Shown here: positions 40,135 through 52,004 of the stretch, piece by piece
Layout of the letters: every line of letters begins with the position of its first letter
Numbering within the stretch: the stretch's first letter is position 1
NCBI GenBank assembly: GCA_004297005.1
Contig: SCVA01000057.1
Coordinates: 62,001 to 126,000 of the forward strand
From: Nevskiaceae bacterium
GTDB taxonomy: Bacteria; Pseudomonadota; Gammaproteobacteria; Nevskiales; Nevskiaceae
Direction: 5' to 3'
Length of the DNA stretch: 64,000 nt
Notes under the pieces: model-generated
Told to the model about the DNA's origin: nothing
Seen by the model: only the letters and a program-made list of their open reading frames with translations
Databases searched by the model: none
Position numbers and translations under genes: made by a program

Positions 40135-40799
40135 TTGTGGTTCGCGCGTTCGCGCTCTTTTTTCGGTGCAGGGTTTGGGAGCTTTATTTCGCCTCTTGGC
40201 GACTCACTTTTCTTTGCTTGTGCAAAGAAAAGTAAGCAAAAGAAAGCACACCCCTGCGTAGCGCCCCCTTTGGGGGTAAACCTGCGATGCTCGGTCTCCG
40301 GGGGACGCCGGCGAACTCGGCGCCCTATAGGCGCCTCAAACAAGCGCCGGCTTCCATACCCCCGGAGACCTCCGCTTCTCGGCGCCACGAAGGGGACCGG
40401 ACCATCTACAGCACGGCGGTCTTCGCCCGCCGTAACGTCAACGGCAGGCGCTTGCTGCGCTCGCGCGATGTCGGCGTAGCCGACGAGCCTGAGTGCGGTT
40501 GATGTGGCTTTTGATGTAGCTGTTGACTTGCCCTCCCCTTCGTAAGCGCCGAGAAGCGCAGTGGTCGGGGGGTATGGAAGCGCCCGCATGTTTGAGGCGC
40601 CTATAGGGCGCCGAGTTCGGGCGCGTCCCCCCGGCCGCGAGCATCGCAGGGTACCCCCGAAGGGGGCGCTACGCAGGGGTGTGCTTTCTTTTGCTTACTT
40701 TTCTTTGCACAAGCAAAGAAAAGTAAGTCGCCAAGAGGCGAAAGAAAGACCTCACCCCCTGCGCAGCAAAAAGAGCGCGAATGCGCGAACCGCAACCCA
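40135..40799. repeat. Large composite inverted repeat (about 265-nt arms, about 140-nt spacer)
   Basis: The left arm 40135-40400 and right arm 40540-40799 are imperfect reverse complements along nearly their whole length, sharing CGCCTCTTGGCGACT, TGCAAAGAAAAGTAAGC, CACACCCCTGCGTAGCGCCC, CGGCGCCCTATAGGCGCC and GCTTCTCGGCGC. Each arm also contains local hairpins (CTTTTCTTTGC with GCAAAGAAAAG; CCCCCTTTGGGGG). The spacer has TTGATGTAGCTGTTGACTTG. No transposase or credible ORF is present; peptides translated across it are low complexity. The whole 810-nt gap 40062-40871 is otherwise empty. Similar AAAGAAAAGTAAGC blocks recur in intergenic DNA of other proteobacteria (recollection, not checked). 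Confidence 0.85.
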
Positions 40800-40871
40800 G
40801 CAGCATCAAAGCGAAGCCGCCCAAACAAAAGGCCCGCCGAAGCGGGCCATTCGGTCCTGCCGGATACCAGC

Positions 40872-41357
40872 CTACTTCTTGTGAATCGCGGAATCCGAAA
40901 CCACGATCCCGTCTAGGTCGGCATACAGCCAAGCGCCCGGTTTGAAGGTAACCCCGGCGAACGTCACCACCTTGTCGACATGCCCGGAGTGCAGACCCTT
41001 CTCGCTCTTGCGCGGATGGGTGCCCAAGGCCTTGAGGCCGAAATCCTGCTCGGCGATCTCGGCGGCGTCGCGGATGTAGCCAAACACCACGATGCCAGCC
41101 CACTTGTTCTTCACCGCCAACTCGCCCAGCAGGCCACCCACCAGCGCGCAGCGGGTGGAGCCGCCGCCATCCACCACCAGCACACGACCCTCGCCGGGAG
41201 TTTCCAGGGTGGAACGCACCAAGGCGTTGTCCTCGAAGACCTTCAGGGTCTTGATCGGGCCGTGAAAAGCCAGCCGGCCGCCGTAGTCGGCGAACAGCGG
41301 TTCGGCGACCTGGGCTTCGGGATGGGCGTCGGAAAGATCAGTGGTGGCGGTGCTCAT
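40872..41357 (-). CDS. rraA: RraA family protein (ribonuclease E activity regulator / HMG aldolase fold)
   Basis: 161 residues from ATG at 41357, the same length as E. coli RraA; a longer frame is rejected. The conserved core [20 protein letters not shown], then [14 protein letters not shown] and [20 protein letters not shown], are present. RraA inhibits RNase E in enterobacteria, while close relatives are 4-hydroxy-4-methyl-2-oxoglutarate/oxaloacetate aldolases that use the RD pair seen here (GYIRD). Which role applies cannot be decided from sequence. Confidence 0.9.
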   Translation of the reverse strand: MSTATTDLSDAHPEAQVAEPLFADYGGRLAFHGPIKTLKVFEDNALVRSTLETPGEGRVLVVDGGGSTRCALVGGLLGELAVKNKWAGIVVFGYIRDAAEIAEQDFGLKALGTHPRKSEKGLHSGHVDKVVTFAGVTFKPGAWLYADLDGIVVSDSAIHKK

Positions 41358-41508
41358 GGCGAGGTCAACGAATCGGCGAATATGGACTTGCAAGGGTATC
41401 CCTTCCCTGTCGCCCTGAGAATCGCCGCCCGCAACTTCGCCGCGAGCCCGGGGTCCGAGCAGGCAAGGGCACCGCCCAGCTTCACTCCCATGATTGAACG
41501 GAGCCACC

Positions 41509-41934
41509 ATGAGAACCGCCTACGTCAAGCTCGCTCCCAAACTGGCACTGGCCGCGATGCTCGCCGCCTGCAGCACCACCGCCTCGCGCATCAGCGAGCG
41601 GCAGGGAGTTTTCGACGGCTACCCCGCCGAGGTGCGGGAGAAAATCCGGGCCGGACAGGTGGCCATCGGGTTCAGCCCCGAACAGGCCCGCATGGCCCTG
41701 GGTGAGCCCAGCCGGATCTACAGCCGGCAGACCGAACAGGGAGAAGCGGAAATCTGGTCCTACCAGGACCGCGGCCCGGCGCTCAACTTCGGCCTAGGCA
41801 GCTACAGCGGCGGCGGCGGCACCAGCGTCGGCGCAGGTATCGGCATCGGCACCGGCGCCGATGCCCTGGAGAAACTGCGACTGGTATTCGAGGCCGGCAA
41901 GCTGACCTCGATCGAAACCACCCGCCCCCGATAA
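41509..41934 (+). CDS. Small BamE/SmpA-like lipoprotein
   Basis: 141 residues from ATG at 41509 with GGAG upstream. Lipobox LAAC (C21). After it, [20 protein letters not shown] and [10 protein letters not shown] resemble the BamE/SmpA fold in which a short repeat unit packs two helices on a sheet. A glycine-rich segment ([20 protein letters not shown]) follows. Probably outer-membrane anchored; not BamE itself, which lacks the glycine run. Confidence 0.65.
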   Translation: MRTAYVKLAPKLALAAMLAACSTTASRISERQGVFDGYPAEVREKIRAGQVAIGFSPEQARMALGEPSRIYSRQTEQGEAEIWSYQDRGPALNFGLGSYSGGGGTSVGAGIGIGTGADALEKLRLVFEAGKLTSIETTRPR

Positions 41935-41944
41935 GCCGGCGCGA

Positions 41945-42445
41945 TCAGCGGCGGGCGAACCAGGGCGTCAGCAAGGCCCAGGCGATCAGCGCAACGAACA
42001 CCACCAGGGTCCAAAACGGCAGGCTCTGGCCCAGGAAGGTCCAGTCGATCTTGGCGCAGTTGCCGTCGCCCTTGAGGATGGTGGTGACCACCTCCTGTAG
42101 AGGCATCATGTCCATCAGATAGCTCAGCGTCGGCCCGCAGGCCGGGCGCTGGTCCTCCGGCAAGCCCTGCAGCCAGACGTGCCGCCAGGCGATACCGGCA
42201 CCGATGGCGCTGGCCAGCGCCGCCAGACCGCTGTAGACCCAGCGCCCCCAGGCCTTGGGGCCGTGCAGCGCGGCAACCAGGAACACCAGCCCGGCCGAGA
42301 GCATGGCGACGCGCTGGAAGATGCACATCGGGCAGGGTTCCAGTCCCAGGAACTTCTGGAAGAAGAAGATCGCCATCAGCAAGCCGCTGGCGCAGCCGGC
42401 AAAGCCGAGGAAACTGAGACCGCGGTAGCTGAGCAAGGCCTTCAT
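41945..42445 (-). CDS. dsbB: Disulfide bond formation protein B
   Basis: 166 residues, four membrane helices. The first redox pair is C38-P-M-C41 after helix 1 and the second is C103/C130 in the periplasmic loop (E. coli: C41/C44 and C104/C130). DsbB reoxidises DsbA using ubiquinone. The quinone-contacting Arg region IFQRVAML is present. DsbA is not in this window. Confidence 0.95.
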   Translation of the reverse strand: MKALLSYRGLSFLGFAGCASGLLMAIFFFQKFLGLEPCPMCIFQRVAMLSAGLVFLVAALHGPKAWGRWVYSGLAALASAIGAGIAWRHVWLQGLPEDQRPACGPTLSYLMDMMPLQEVVTTILKGDGNCAKIDWTFLGQSLPFWTLVVFVALIAWALLTPWFARR

Positions 42446-42478
42446 GGCGTCTCTGGTTGGCGTACTGGAAAAAATGGA

Positions 42479-44011
42479 TCAGGCCGAAACCACGGGGATG
42501 CCCGCGAGCTTGCCCTGCCAGAGCTTGGGCCCGGTCTCGTGCACGGAAGTTCCCTGCGCGTCGACCGCCACCGTCACCGGCATATCGACCACCTCGAACT
42601 CGTAGATGGCCTCCATGCCGATGTCCTCGAAGCCCAGCACCTTGGCCGACTTGATCGCCTTCGACACCAGATAGGCCGCGCCACCCACCGCCATCAGGTA
42701 GGCGCTCTTGTGCTTCTTGATCGCTTCGATGGCCACCGGGCCGCGCTCGGCCTTGCCGATCATGGCGATCAGACCGGTCTTCGCCAGCATCATCTCGGTG
42801 AACTTGTCCATGCGCGTGGCGGTGGTCGGGCCAGCCGGCCCCACCGCCTCGTCGCGCACCGGATCGACCGGGCCGACGTAGTAGATGACGCGGTTAGTGA
42901 AGTCCACCGGCAGCTTCTCGCCCTTGGCGAGCATGTCCTGGATGCGCTTGTGGGCGGCATCGCGGCCGGTGAGCATCTTGCCGTTCAGCAGCAGAGTCTG
43001 GCCCGGCTTCCAGCTCGCCACTTCTGCCGGCGTCAGGGTGTCGAGATTCACGCGGGTGGAGGTCTTGGTGTCGGCCGCCCAGGTCACCTGCGGCCAGTCT
43101 TCCAGCTTGGGCGCTTCCAGCTTGGCCGGGCCGCTGCCGTCCAGCTCGAAGTGCACATGCCGGGTGGCGGCGCAGTTGGGGATCATCGCCACCGGCAGGC
43201 TGGCGGCGTGGGTCGGGTAGTCGATGATTTTCACATCGAGCACGGTGGTGAGACCGCCCAGACCCTGGGCACCGATGCCCAGCGCGTTGACCTTCTCCAG
43301 CAGCTCCAGGCGCAGTTCCTCAACCTTGGTGAGGGTCTCGCCGCGCGCCTTCTTGGCCTTGACCAGATGGATGTCCACCGGCGCCATGATCGCCTCCTTG
43401 GCCATCACCGCCGCCTTTTCCGGCGTGCCGCCGATGCCGAGGCCCAGGATGCCCGGCGGGCACCAGCCGGCGCCCATGGTCGGCACAGTCTTCAGCACCC
43501 AGTCGACGATGGAATCGCTGGGGTTGAGGCAGACCAGCTTGGACTTGTTCTCGCTGCCGCCGCCCTTGGCAGCACAGGTGACCTCGACGTGATCGCCCGG
43601 GACGATCTCGTAGTGGATCACCGCCGGGGTGTTGTCCTTGGTGTTGGTGCGCTTGCCAGCCGGGTCGGCCAGCACCGAGGCGCGCAGCTTGTTCTCGGGG
43701 TTGAGGTAGGCGCGGCGCACGCCCTCGTTGACCATGTCCTGCACCGACAGCGTGGCGTCCCAGCGCACGTTCATGCCGACCTTGAGGAAGACCACGCAGA
43801 TGCCGGTGTCCTGGCAGATCGGCCGCTTGCCCTCGGCACACATGCGCGAGTTGGTCAGAATCTGGGCGATGGCGTCCTTCGCCGCTGGCGACTCCTCGCG
43901 GTCATAGGCCTCGCCCAGCGCCTGGATGTAGTCCAGCGGGTGGTAGTAGCTGATGTACTGGAAGGCGTCGGCGATGGACTGGATGAAATCGTCCTGGCGG
44001 ATAGTGCTCAT
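42479..44011 (-). CDS. fumA: Fumarate hydratase class I
   Basis: 510 residues from ATG at 44011. It is the oxygen-sensitive [4Fe-4S] hydratase. Cluster-ligand cysteines occur in RPICQDTGICV, MGAGWCPPGILG and MIPNCAATRH. Both the alpha part (residues 1 to about 300) and the beta part (GKMLTGRDAAHKRI, YYVGPVDPVRDEAVGPAGP) are fused, as in E. coli FumA/B. A stable class II enzyme, fumC, lies 1.7 kb upstream on the same strand, giving redundancy under oxidative stress or iron limitation. Confidence 0.96.
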   Translation of the reverse strand: MSTIRQDDFIQSIADAFQYISYYHPLDYIQALGEAYDREESPAAKDAIAQILTNSRMCAEGKRPICQDTGICVVFLKVGMNVRWDATLSVQDMVNEGVRRAYLNPENKLRASVLADPAGKRTNTKDNTPAVIHYEIVPGDHVEVTCAAKGGGSENKSKLVCLNPSDSIVDWVLKTVPTMGAGWCPPGILGLGIGGTPEKAAVMAKEAIMAPVDIHLVKAKKARGETLTKVEELRLELLEKVNALGIGAQGLGGLTTVLDVKIIDYPTHAASLPVAMIPNCAATRHVHFELDGSGPAKLEAPKLEDWPQVTWAADTKTSTRVNLDTLTPAEVASWKPGQTLLLNGKMLTGRDAAHKRIQDMLAKGEKLPVDFTNRVIYYVGPVDPVRDEAVGPAGPTTATRMDKFTEMMLAKTGLIAMIGKAERGPVAIEAIKKHKSAYLMAVGGAAYLVSKAIKSAKVLGFEDIGMEAIYEFEVVDMPVTVAVDAQGTSVHETGPKLWQGKLAGIPVVSA

Positions 44012-44113
44012 GGCTGGGAGTCTGGCGGTTGGTTTTCGGCAGGCGCGCATCCTACCAGCGTGCGGGCGGCGGCTGGGCCTCCTGCGCGCGCGGGCTCACC
44101 GCACTCCACTGCC

Positions 44114-44207
44114 GTGAGGGCGGGCCGCGGCGCGGCCCTGTGAGGGCGCCGACCTCGCTGCGCTGGTCGGCTGTGAGGGCACTCGCGCTGCGCGCTCGCT
44201 GTGAGGG
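44114..44207. repeat. Four GTGAGGG repeats alternating with hairpins
   Basis: GTGAGGG starts at 44114, 44140, 44173 and 44201 (spacing 26, 33 and 28). The gaps contain palindromes: GGGCCGC/GCGGCCC at 44122-44138, CCGACC/GGTCGG at 44149-44170 and a CGCG-rich one at about 44184-44196. It lies between the sigma-54-like ATPase gene and fumA, on the transcribed path of both. No ORF is supported. Confidence 0.6.
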
Positions 44208-44246
44208 AAAAGCCAAGGCGGCGGTTTATCCGGGCCCACCCACACC

Positions 44247-45572
44247 TCAGTTGGAAGCGTACACCGCGTGGCCGTGGTGATCCGCCGGCTCCCAGAGCGC
44301 GATGCCGTTGCGGATGTCGTCCAGCTCCAGCAGACCGCGCGAGTCCTCGCGCATGGCGGAATCGACGAAGGCCGCCTCCAGCACGCGGGTCAGGGCGCGG
44401 ACGTTGCCGTGCCAGCGGCAATCGCGGATCGCCTGCCAGGCCGGTTCCGACAAACCCTCCGGCACCCGCCAGCTGGTGCAGCGCGAACCCAGCTTGGCGA
44501 GATTGGCGGCAACCACGGCGATCATGTCCTCCTCGCGCCGGTGCAGTTCCGGCACCGAGATGGTGGCGGCGCCCAGGCGGGTGAACTCGTCGATGTTCAC
44601 TGAGTTGCGCAGGTGCTCCCAACTACGGTTGGTGGCGAACAGCAGGGCGCAGTCCAGCGACTGCTTGGCGGAGGCGCCGAAGGGCAGGTACTGACCGTTG
44701 TCCAGCGCCTCCATCAGGGTTTCCATCACCGCACCGGTGACGCCATGCGCCTCGTCGAGGAAGCAGACGCCGTCGCGGGCATGCGAGAAGGCGCCGGTAC
44801 GACCGCCAGCGCCGGGGAAGGCGCCGGACACATGGCCGCAGAGCAGGGACTTGATCGCCGCCTTGTCGCCGGTGTTCTCCGCCGCCAGGTTCACCGAGAC
44901 AAAACGGCCCTTGTTGCGCACCAGGAAGTAGTAGAAGGCCAGCGAGGTCTTGCCGCTACCGGGGCCGCCGAGCAGGTAGGCGCGGCTGACGCCGTTCTTG
45001 GCGAAGGCGCGGATGCGCGCCACCACCGCATGCAGCTCCGGACTGAAGATGTAGAAGCTCTTGTAGCCGGGGTTATCGATCTCGGTGGAGATCGGCATGC
45101 GGATCAGGTTGTCCTCGACCACCGGGCTCAGTCGCCGCGGCAACTGCGCCAGGGCGTCGGAGACATCCCGCGCCACCATCAGATGCACACCGGCCAGCCG
45201 ACCAGCGGAACTGCGCCGTTCCAGCCAACGTCCCAGCGCACCGAACTGCCGGCCGTTAATGACGATCACCAGGCTGTTGTGGCGACCGCCGGAACGCGCC
45301 GCCAGCACCTTGTCGGCGATGCCATCGAGCTGCTCGGGGTCGAGGAACAGACTGACCACGAACTCGGAAGAGGCCGGGATCAGCGGCGTGCCCTCGCGCT
45401 GCGGCTCCGGCGGCGCGGCCAGCTCGTAGCGGGTGCCCGGCGGCAGCAGCGATTCCAGGCCCGGCGCCAAGTGCGGATCGTGGCGGCCGGCCTCGGCGGC
45501 ATAGACGGTCAGATAGGCCGGCGGCAGGGAAACGGCAACGGGTTCGGACTTGCGAGCGGAGCTGCGGAACAT
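44247..45572 (-). CDS. Sigma-54-activator-like AAA+ ATPase without DNA-binding domain
   Basis: 441 residues from ATG at 45572 with AGGAGG upstream. Residues 165-420 follow the sigma-54 activator AAA+ layout: Walker A LGGPGSGKTS (203-209), GHVSGAFPGAGGRTGAF in the position of the GAFTGA loop (here GAFPGA, 250-255), Walker B CFLDEA, sensor LFATNR and WHGNVRAL (387-394). The YYRL arginine-finger segment reads DEFTRLGAAT. The N-terminal 160 residues match no receiver, GAF or PAS signature, and no Fis-type helix-turn-helix follows. It may be an enhancer-independent regulator or a recruited ATPase. It sits between fumA and fumC. Confidence 0.75.
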   Translation of the reverse strand: MFRSSARKSEPVAVSLPPAYLTVYAAEAGRHDPHLAPGLESLLPPGTRYELAAPPEPQREGTPLIPASSEFVVSLFLDPEQLDGIADKVLAARSGGRHNSLVIVINGRQFGALGRWLERRSSAGRLAGVHLMVARDVSDALAQLPRRLSPVVEDNLIRMPISTEIDNPGYKSFYIFSPELHAVVARIRAFAKNGVSRAYLLGGPGSGKTSLAFYYFLVRNKGRFVSVNLAAENTGDKAAIKSLLCGHVSGAFPGAGGRTGAFSHARDGVCFLDEAHGVTGAVMETLMEALDNGQYLPFGASAKQSLDCALLFATNRSWEHLRNSVNIDEFTRLGAATISVPELHRREEDMIAVVAANLAKLGSRCTSWRVPEGLSEPAWQAIRDCRWHGNVRALTRVLEAAFVDSAMREDSRGLLELDDIRNGIALWEPADHHGHAVYASN

Positions 45573-45678
45573 GGAGAGCCTCCTGGCGTGTTCTTCTGTA
45601 TTCAAGCCTATTCGCAAACGGGGTGCCGCCGACGGCCTGCCGATGGAATCAGCCGCCATTCCGACCAATGGTCGTGGC

Positions 45679-47082
<1,404 letters not shown>

Positions 47083-47105
47083 GGCAATTGCACCTCGTCG
47101 CGTAA

Positions 47106-49006
<1,901 letters not shown>

Positions 49007-49029
49007 GCGCCGCGCTCGGCGCCAACGCG

Positions 49030-49629
49030 CTACAGCAGCTGGCGGCCCGCGAAAGCGTGGCTGAGCGTGCCGCCATCGACGTATTCCAGCTCGCCGCCCA
49101 TGGGCACGCCGTGGGCGATGCGCGTCACCTTCACGTTGCGCGCGCGCGCCAGCTCGGCGATGTAGTGGGCAGTGGCCTCGCCCTCGACGGTGGGATTGGT
49201 GGCGATGATCAGCTCCTGCACCGTCCCGTCGCCCAGTTGCTCGGCCAACAGATCCAGGCCCAGGGCCTCAGGGCCGACGCCGTCCAGGGGCGACAGCCGC
49301 CCCATCAGCACGAAGTAGCGGCCGCGGTAGGGCGTGCTGTTCTCGATGGCGATGAGATCGGCCGGGTTCTCCACCACGCAGAGCTGGCCGGCCTTGGCGC
49401 GCGAGGCGCTGCAGAAACCACAGTGCGCCGGCTCGCAGAACATCCGCGTGCGCGGGCAGCGCTCGATGCCGCTCAGCGCCTCGCCGATCGCCCGCGCCAG
49501 AAACTCCGCGCCCTCGCGGTCGCGCTGCAACAAATGCAGGGCCATGCGCTGAGCCGACTTCGGGCCGACGCCCGGCAGGCGGCGCAGCGCCTCGATCAGC
49601 CGGCCGAGGCGCGGCGAGTAGGAGGTCAT
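49030..49629 (-). CDS. recR: Recombination mediator RecR
   Basis: 199 residues. RecR loads RecA with RecF/RecO. The N-terminal helix-hairpin-helix [20 protein letters not shown] and the Toprim domain with [17 protein letters not shown] are present. The zinc-finger block [16 protein letters not shown] is odd: the family pattern is C-x2-C-x8-C-x2-C, but T61 replaces the second cysteine and an extra C65 occurs (C58, C65, C70, C73). The ybaB gene follows upstream on the same strand. Confidence 0.95.
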   Translation of the reverse strand: MTSYSPRLGRLIEALRRLPGVGPKSAQRMALHLLQRDREGAEFLARAIGEALSGIERCPRTRMFCEPAHCGFCSASRAKAGQLCVVENPADLIAIENSTPYRGRYFVLMGRLSPLDGVGPEALGLDLLAEQLGDGTVQELIIATNPTVEGEATAHYIAELARARNVKVTRIAHGVPMGGELEYVDGGTLSHAFAGRQLL

Positions 49630-49695
49630 GCGACAGCCTCTAGCAATCCCCGCGCCGGCATCCCTGCCGCGAGTGCGCGCCCAGATTCACCCCCG

Positions 49696-49717
49696 GCCGC
49701 GACATCCCTGTCGCGGC
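49696..49717. repeat. REP-like hairpin between ybaB and recR
   Basis: GCCGCGAC, ATCCCT, GTCGCGGC: a perfect 8-bp stem. A related CGCCGGCATCCCTGCCGC half-copy lies about 35 nt before it. This is the size and style of a REP element. Confidence 0.55.
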
Positions 49718-49752
49718 GTTCGCCGGAGTCGATTGCCATGCCAGGCAATCGC

Positions 49753-50073
49753 CTAAAACCCTGCGAACCCAGGCGGCATGGGCATGCCGGCGGTGACCGC
49801 CGACATCTTCGCCTGGGTCGCCGCTTCCAGCTTTTGGGCGGCGTCGTTGATGGCGGCGGCGATCAGGTCTTCGAGGAATTCCTTGTCCTCGGTCAGGGCC
49901 TCGGCGTTGATCTCGACCTTCTTCGCCTGGTGCTTGCCGGTGAGCGTGACCTTGACCATGCCGGCGCCGGCTTCGCCGGTGATCTCCAGTCGGGCGATCT
50001 CGTCCTGCGCGCGCTTGACGTTTTCCTGCATCTTCTGGGCTTGGGCCAGAATCTGGGCCATGGGGCCTTTCAT
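49753..50073 (-). CDS. ybaB: YbaB/EbfC nucleoid-associated protein
   Basis: 106 residues. The family start GPMAQILAQAQKMQENVKRA, the glycine-rich hinge TGEAGAGMVKVTLTGKHQ and DLIAAAINDAAQKLEA are typical. It is a dimeric tweezer-like DNA-binding protein. The order dnaX-ybaB-recR is the classical gammaproteobacterial cluster. Confidence 0.95.
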   Translation of the reverse strand: MKGPMAQILAQAQKMQENVKRAQDEIARLEITGEAGAGMVKVTLTGKHQAKKVEINAEALTEDKEFLEDLIAAAINDAAQKLEAATQAKMSAVTAGMPMPPGFAGF

Positions 50074-50124
50074 GTCGTTACTCCTGGGGCTAATTGGCGG
50101 ACCGCTCAGCGGGTCCGCAGGGGT

Positions 50125-51825
50125 TCAAAGGGGGCGAATGCTACCCGGACGCAGCAGGGCGCCGAACTGCTCGCGGAAGGCGCGTATCGCCGGGTCCTGC
50201 TCGATGCTGGCCTCGGCCGCCTTCTGGCGGGCGTCGATCTGAGCCAGCGCCTGCGCCACCGGGGTGTCGAGACTGCCGATGCCGAGGTCGATGGCGAGCT
50301 GGAGATTTTGACCAAATTGCGCCGCCAGCGCCTTCTGCAAGGCCAGGCGCCGTTCCTCGGTGAGCAAGTGCTTCACCTTGGAGTCCAGCGTCAGCCGCAG
50401 CGACTCGCCCTCGTGGGCGGTCCAGGCGCAGTTCAGCGCCAACTGCTTGACCATCGCATCCAGGTGCAGGGCTGCGATGCGCGTGCTCCAGCTGGCGTCG
50501 GCGGCGAGCGGCTCCGGCACGGCCACCGGCGGCTCTGCCACCGGAGCCACCACCGCCGGCACGCTGAGTTTGGGCTTGGCCGGTGCCGCCGGTTCCTGCG
50601 CGCGGGCCTGGGGCGCGGGCTGCGTCTGGCTGGCGACCGGGGCGCGCGGCGCGCCGGCGGCGGGCGTGCTGGCCGGACGCGCGGCGGGGCCGCCAGCCAC
50701 CGAAGTCTCGCCCCGACGCGGGCCCTGCCCCTCGGGGCCGGGCGCCTCCGGCCGGAACGCCAGCATGCGCAGCAGGGTCATCTCGAAGCCGATGCGCGGG
50801 TCCGGCGCCCAACCGAGATCACGACGGCCGAGCACGGCGATCTGGTAATGCAGTTGCAGGTCTTCCGCCGCGAACCGGCTCTTCAGCTCGATCAGGGCCG
50901 GGTCGTCGTCCTCGTTCTGCGCCTTGGGCAGGAGCTGCAACACCGCCAGCCGCTGCAACTGCGCGGCCAGCTCGCTGAGCAGGGCGGCGTAGTCCGGCGC
51001 CTGTTCTTCCAGCCGCTGGATGCCGCTCAGCAGGGCCTCGCGGTCATCGCCGGCAATCGCCGCCAGCAGCTCGAACAGGCTGCGCCGGCCGCTGGTGCCG
51101 AGCATGGCCTCCACCGGCTCGCGTTGCAGGGTGCCGCCACCGGCGAAGGCGATGGCCTGGTCGGTGAGCGAGAGTGCGTCGCGCATGGAGCCGTCGGCGG
51201 AGCGGGCCAGCTCGGCCAGGGCGCCGGGCTCGAAGCCCTGCCCTTCCTCGGTCAGCACCTTGGCGATCTGCTCGCGGATCAGCGATTGCGGCAGGCGCTT
51301 GAGATTGAACTGCAGGCAGCGCGACAGCACCGTCACCAAGAGCTTCTGCGGGTCGGTGGTGGCGAGGATGAACTTCACATGCTTCGGCGGCTCTTCCAGC
51401 GTCTTCAGCAGGGCGTTGAAGGCGGCCTTGCTGAGCATGTGGACTTCGTCGATCAGATAGACCTTGTAGCGGCCGCGCGCCGGCGCGTACTGGGCGTTCT
51501 CGATCACCTGGCGCACATCATCGACACCGGTGTTGGAGGCGGCGTCGATTTCCAGCAGATCGACGAAACGGCCCTGATCGACCTCCTTGCAACTGCCGCA
51601 CAGCCCGCAGGGCTGGCTGGTGACGCCGGTCTCGCAGTTGAGGCCCTTGGCGATGATCCGCGCCAGCGTGGTCTTGCCGACGCCCCGGGTGCCGGTGAGC
51701 AGAATCGCCGGGTGCAGGCGGTCGTGGTCCAGCGCGTGACTCAGCGCCTTGACGACATGCGCCTGGCCCATCACGTCTTCGAAGCGGCGGGGACGGTATT
51801 TGCGGGCGAGGGCTAAGTAGCTCAT
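50125..51825 (-). CDS. dnaX: DNA polymerase III subunit tau/gamma
   Basis: 566 residues from ATG at 51825 (MSYLALARKYRP); a 59-residue upstream extension is rejected. The clamp-loader AAA+ core shows Walker A GTRGVGKTTLA, the zinc knuckle CGLCGSC after CETGVTSQPC, Walker B VYLIDEVHMLS and the SRC sensor LSRCLQFNL. After a long Pro/Ala linker the tau C-terminus follows. I see no A-AAA-AAG-type slippery site, so a programmed gamma product is not supported. Confidence 0.96.
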   Translation of the reverse strand: MSYLALARKYRPRRFEDVMGQAHVVKALSHALDHDRLHPAILLTGTRGVGKTTLARIIAKGLNCETGVTSQPCGLCGSCKEVDQGRFVDLLEIDAASNTGVDDVRQVIENAQYAPARGRYKVYLIDEVHMLSKAAFNALLKTLEEPPKHVKFILATTDPQKLLVTVLSRCLQFNLKRLPQSLIREQIAKVLTEEGQGFEPGALAELARSADGSMRDALSLTDQAIAFAGGGTLQREPVEAMLGTSGRRSLFELLAAIAGDDREALLSGIQRLEEQAPDYAALLSELAAQLQRLAVLQLLPKAQNEDDDPALIELKSRFAAEDLQLHYQIAVLGRRDLGWAPDPRIGFEMTLLRMLAFRPEAPGPEGQGPRRGETSVAGGPAARPASTPAAGAPRAPVASQTQPAPQARAQEPAAPAKPKLSVPAVVAPVAEPPVAVPEPLAADASWSTRIAALHLDAMVKQLALNCAWTAHEGESLRLTLDSKVKHLLTEERRLALQKALAAQFGQNLQLAIDLGIGSLDTPVAQALAQIDARQKAAEASIEQDPAIRAFREQFGALLRPGSIRPL

Positions 51826-52004
51826 GGCGACGCGAGCAGCGTGGAGGGGCCCCACGCGGCGCGTGGGGATCGTAGCGTGGCGAGCCGTCGCCGGCATGCG
51901 ACCACGCGCAATGGCAACAAAGGGGAAGCAAGGCGTCTCATGCCCACAGTTTATAGCGGTAGGCGCGGCTAAGATGCGCGCTCGCCCGCCGCCGCCCAGC
52001 ACAT

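Noticed and set aside
39985-40479. 164-residue plus-strand open frame over the left repeat arm
   Set aside because: Lies antisense to the MATE start and then in the repeat; low-complexity Arg/Ser/Pro product without ribosome site.
40669-41103. 144-residue minus-strand open frame ending in a Lys/Arg-rich peptide
   Set aside because: It reads out of frame through rraA and then across the repeat arm; such peptides are a translation of the repeat itself.
42179-44143. 654-residue plus-strand open frame
   Set aside because: Antisense of dsbB and fumA.
44114-44207. CRISPR array
   Set aside because: Repeat unit is only seven nucleotides and the intervals are palindromic and uneven; no cas gene is present.
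49057-51816. 919-residue plus-strand open frame
   Set aside because: Antisense across recR, ybaB and dnaX, all clearly identified.
50125-51825. Programmed frameshift in dnaX
   Set aside because: No A-rich slippery heptamer is visible in the gene; tau is a full-length frame and no gamma product can be supported.
51826-52004. SRP RNA or other small RNA between dnaX and the flippase-like gene
   Set aside because: No SRP core there; the SRP core motif is found instead at 55815-55918.
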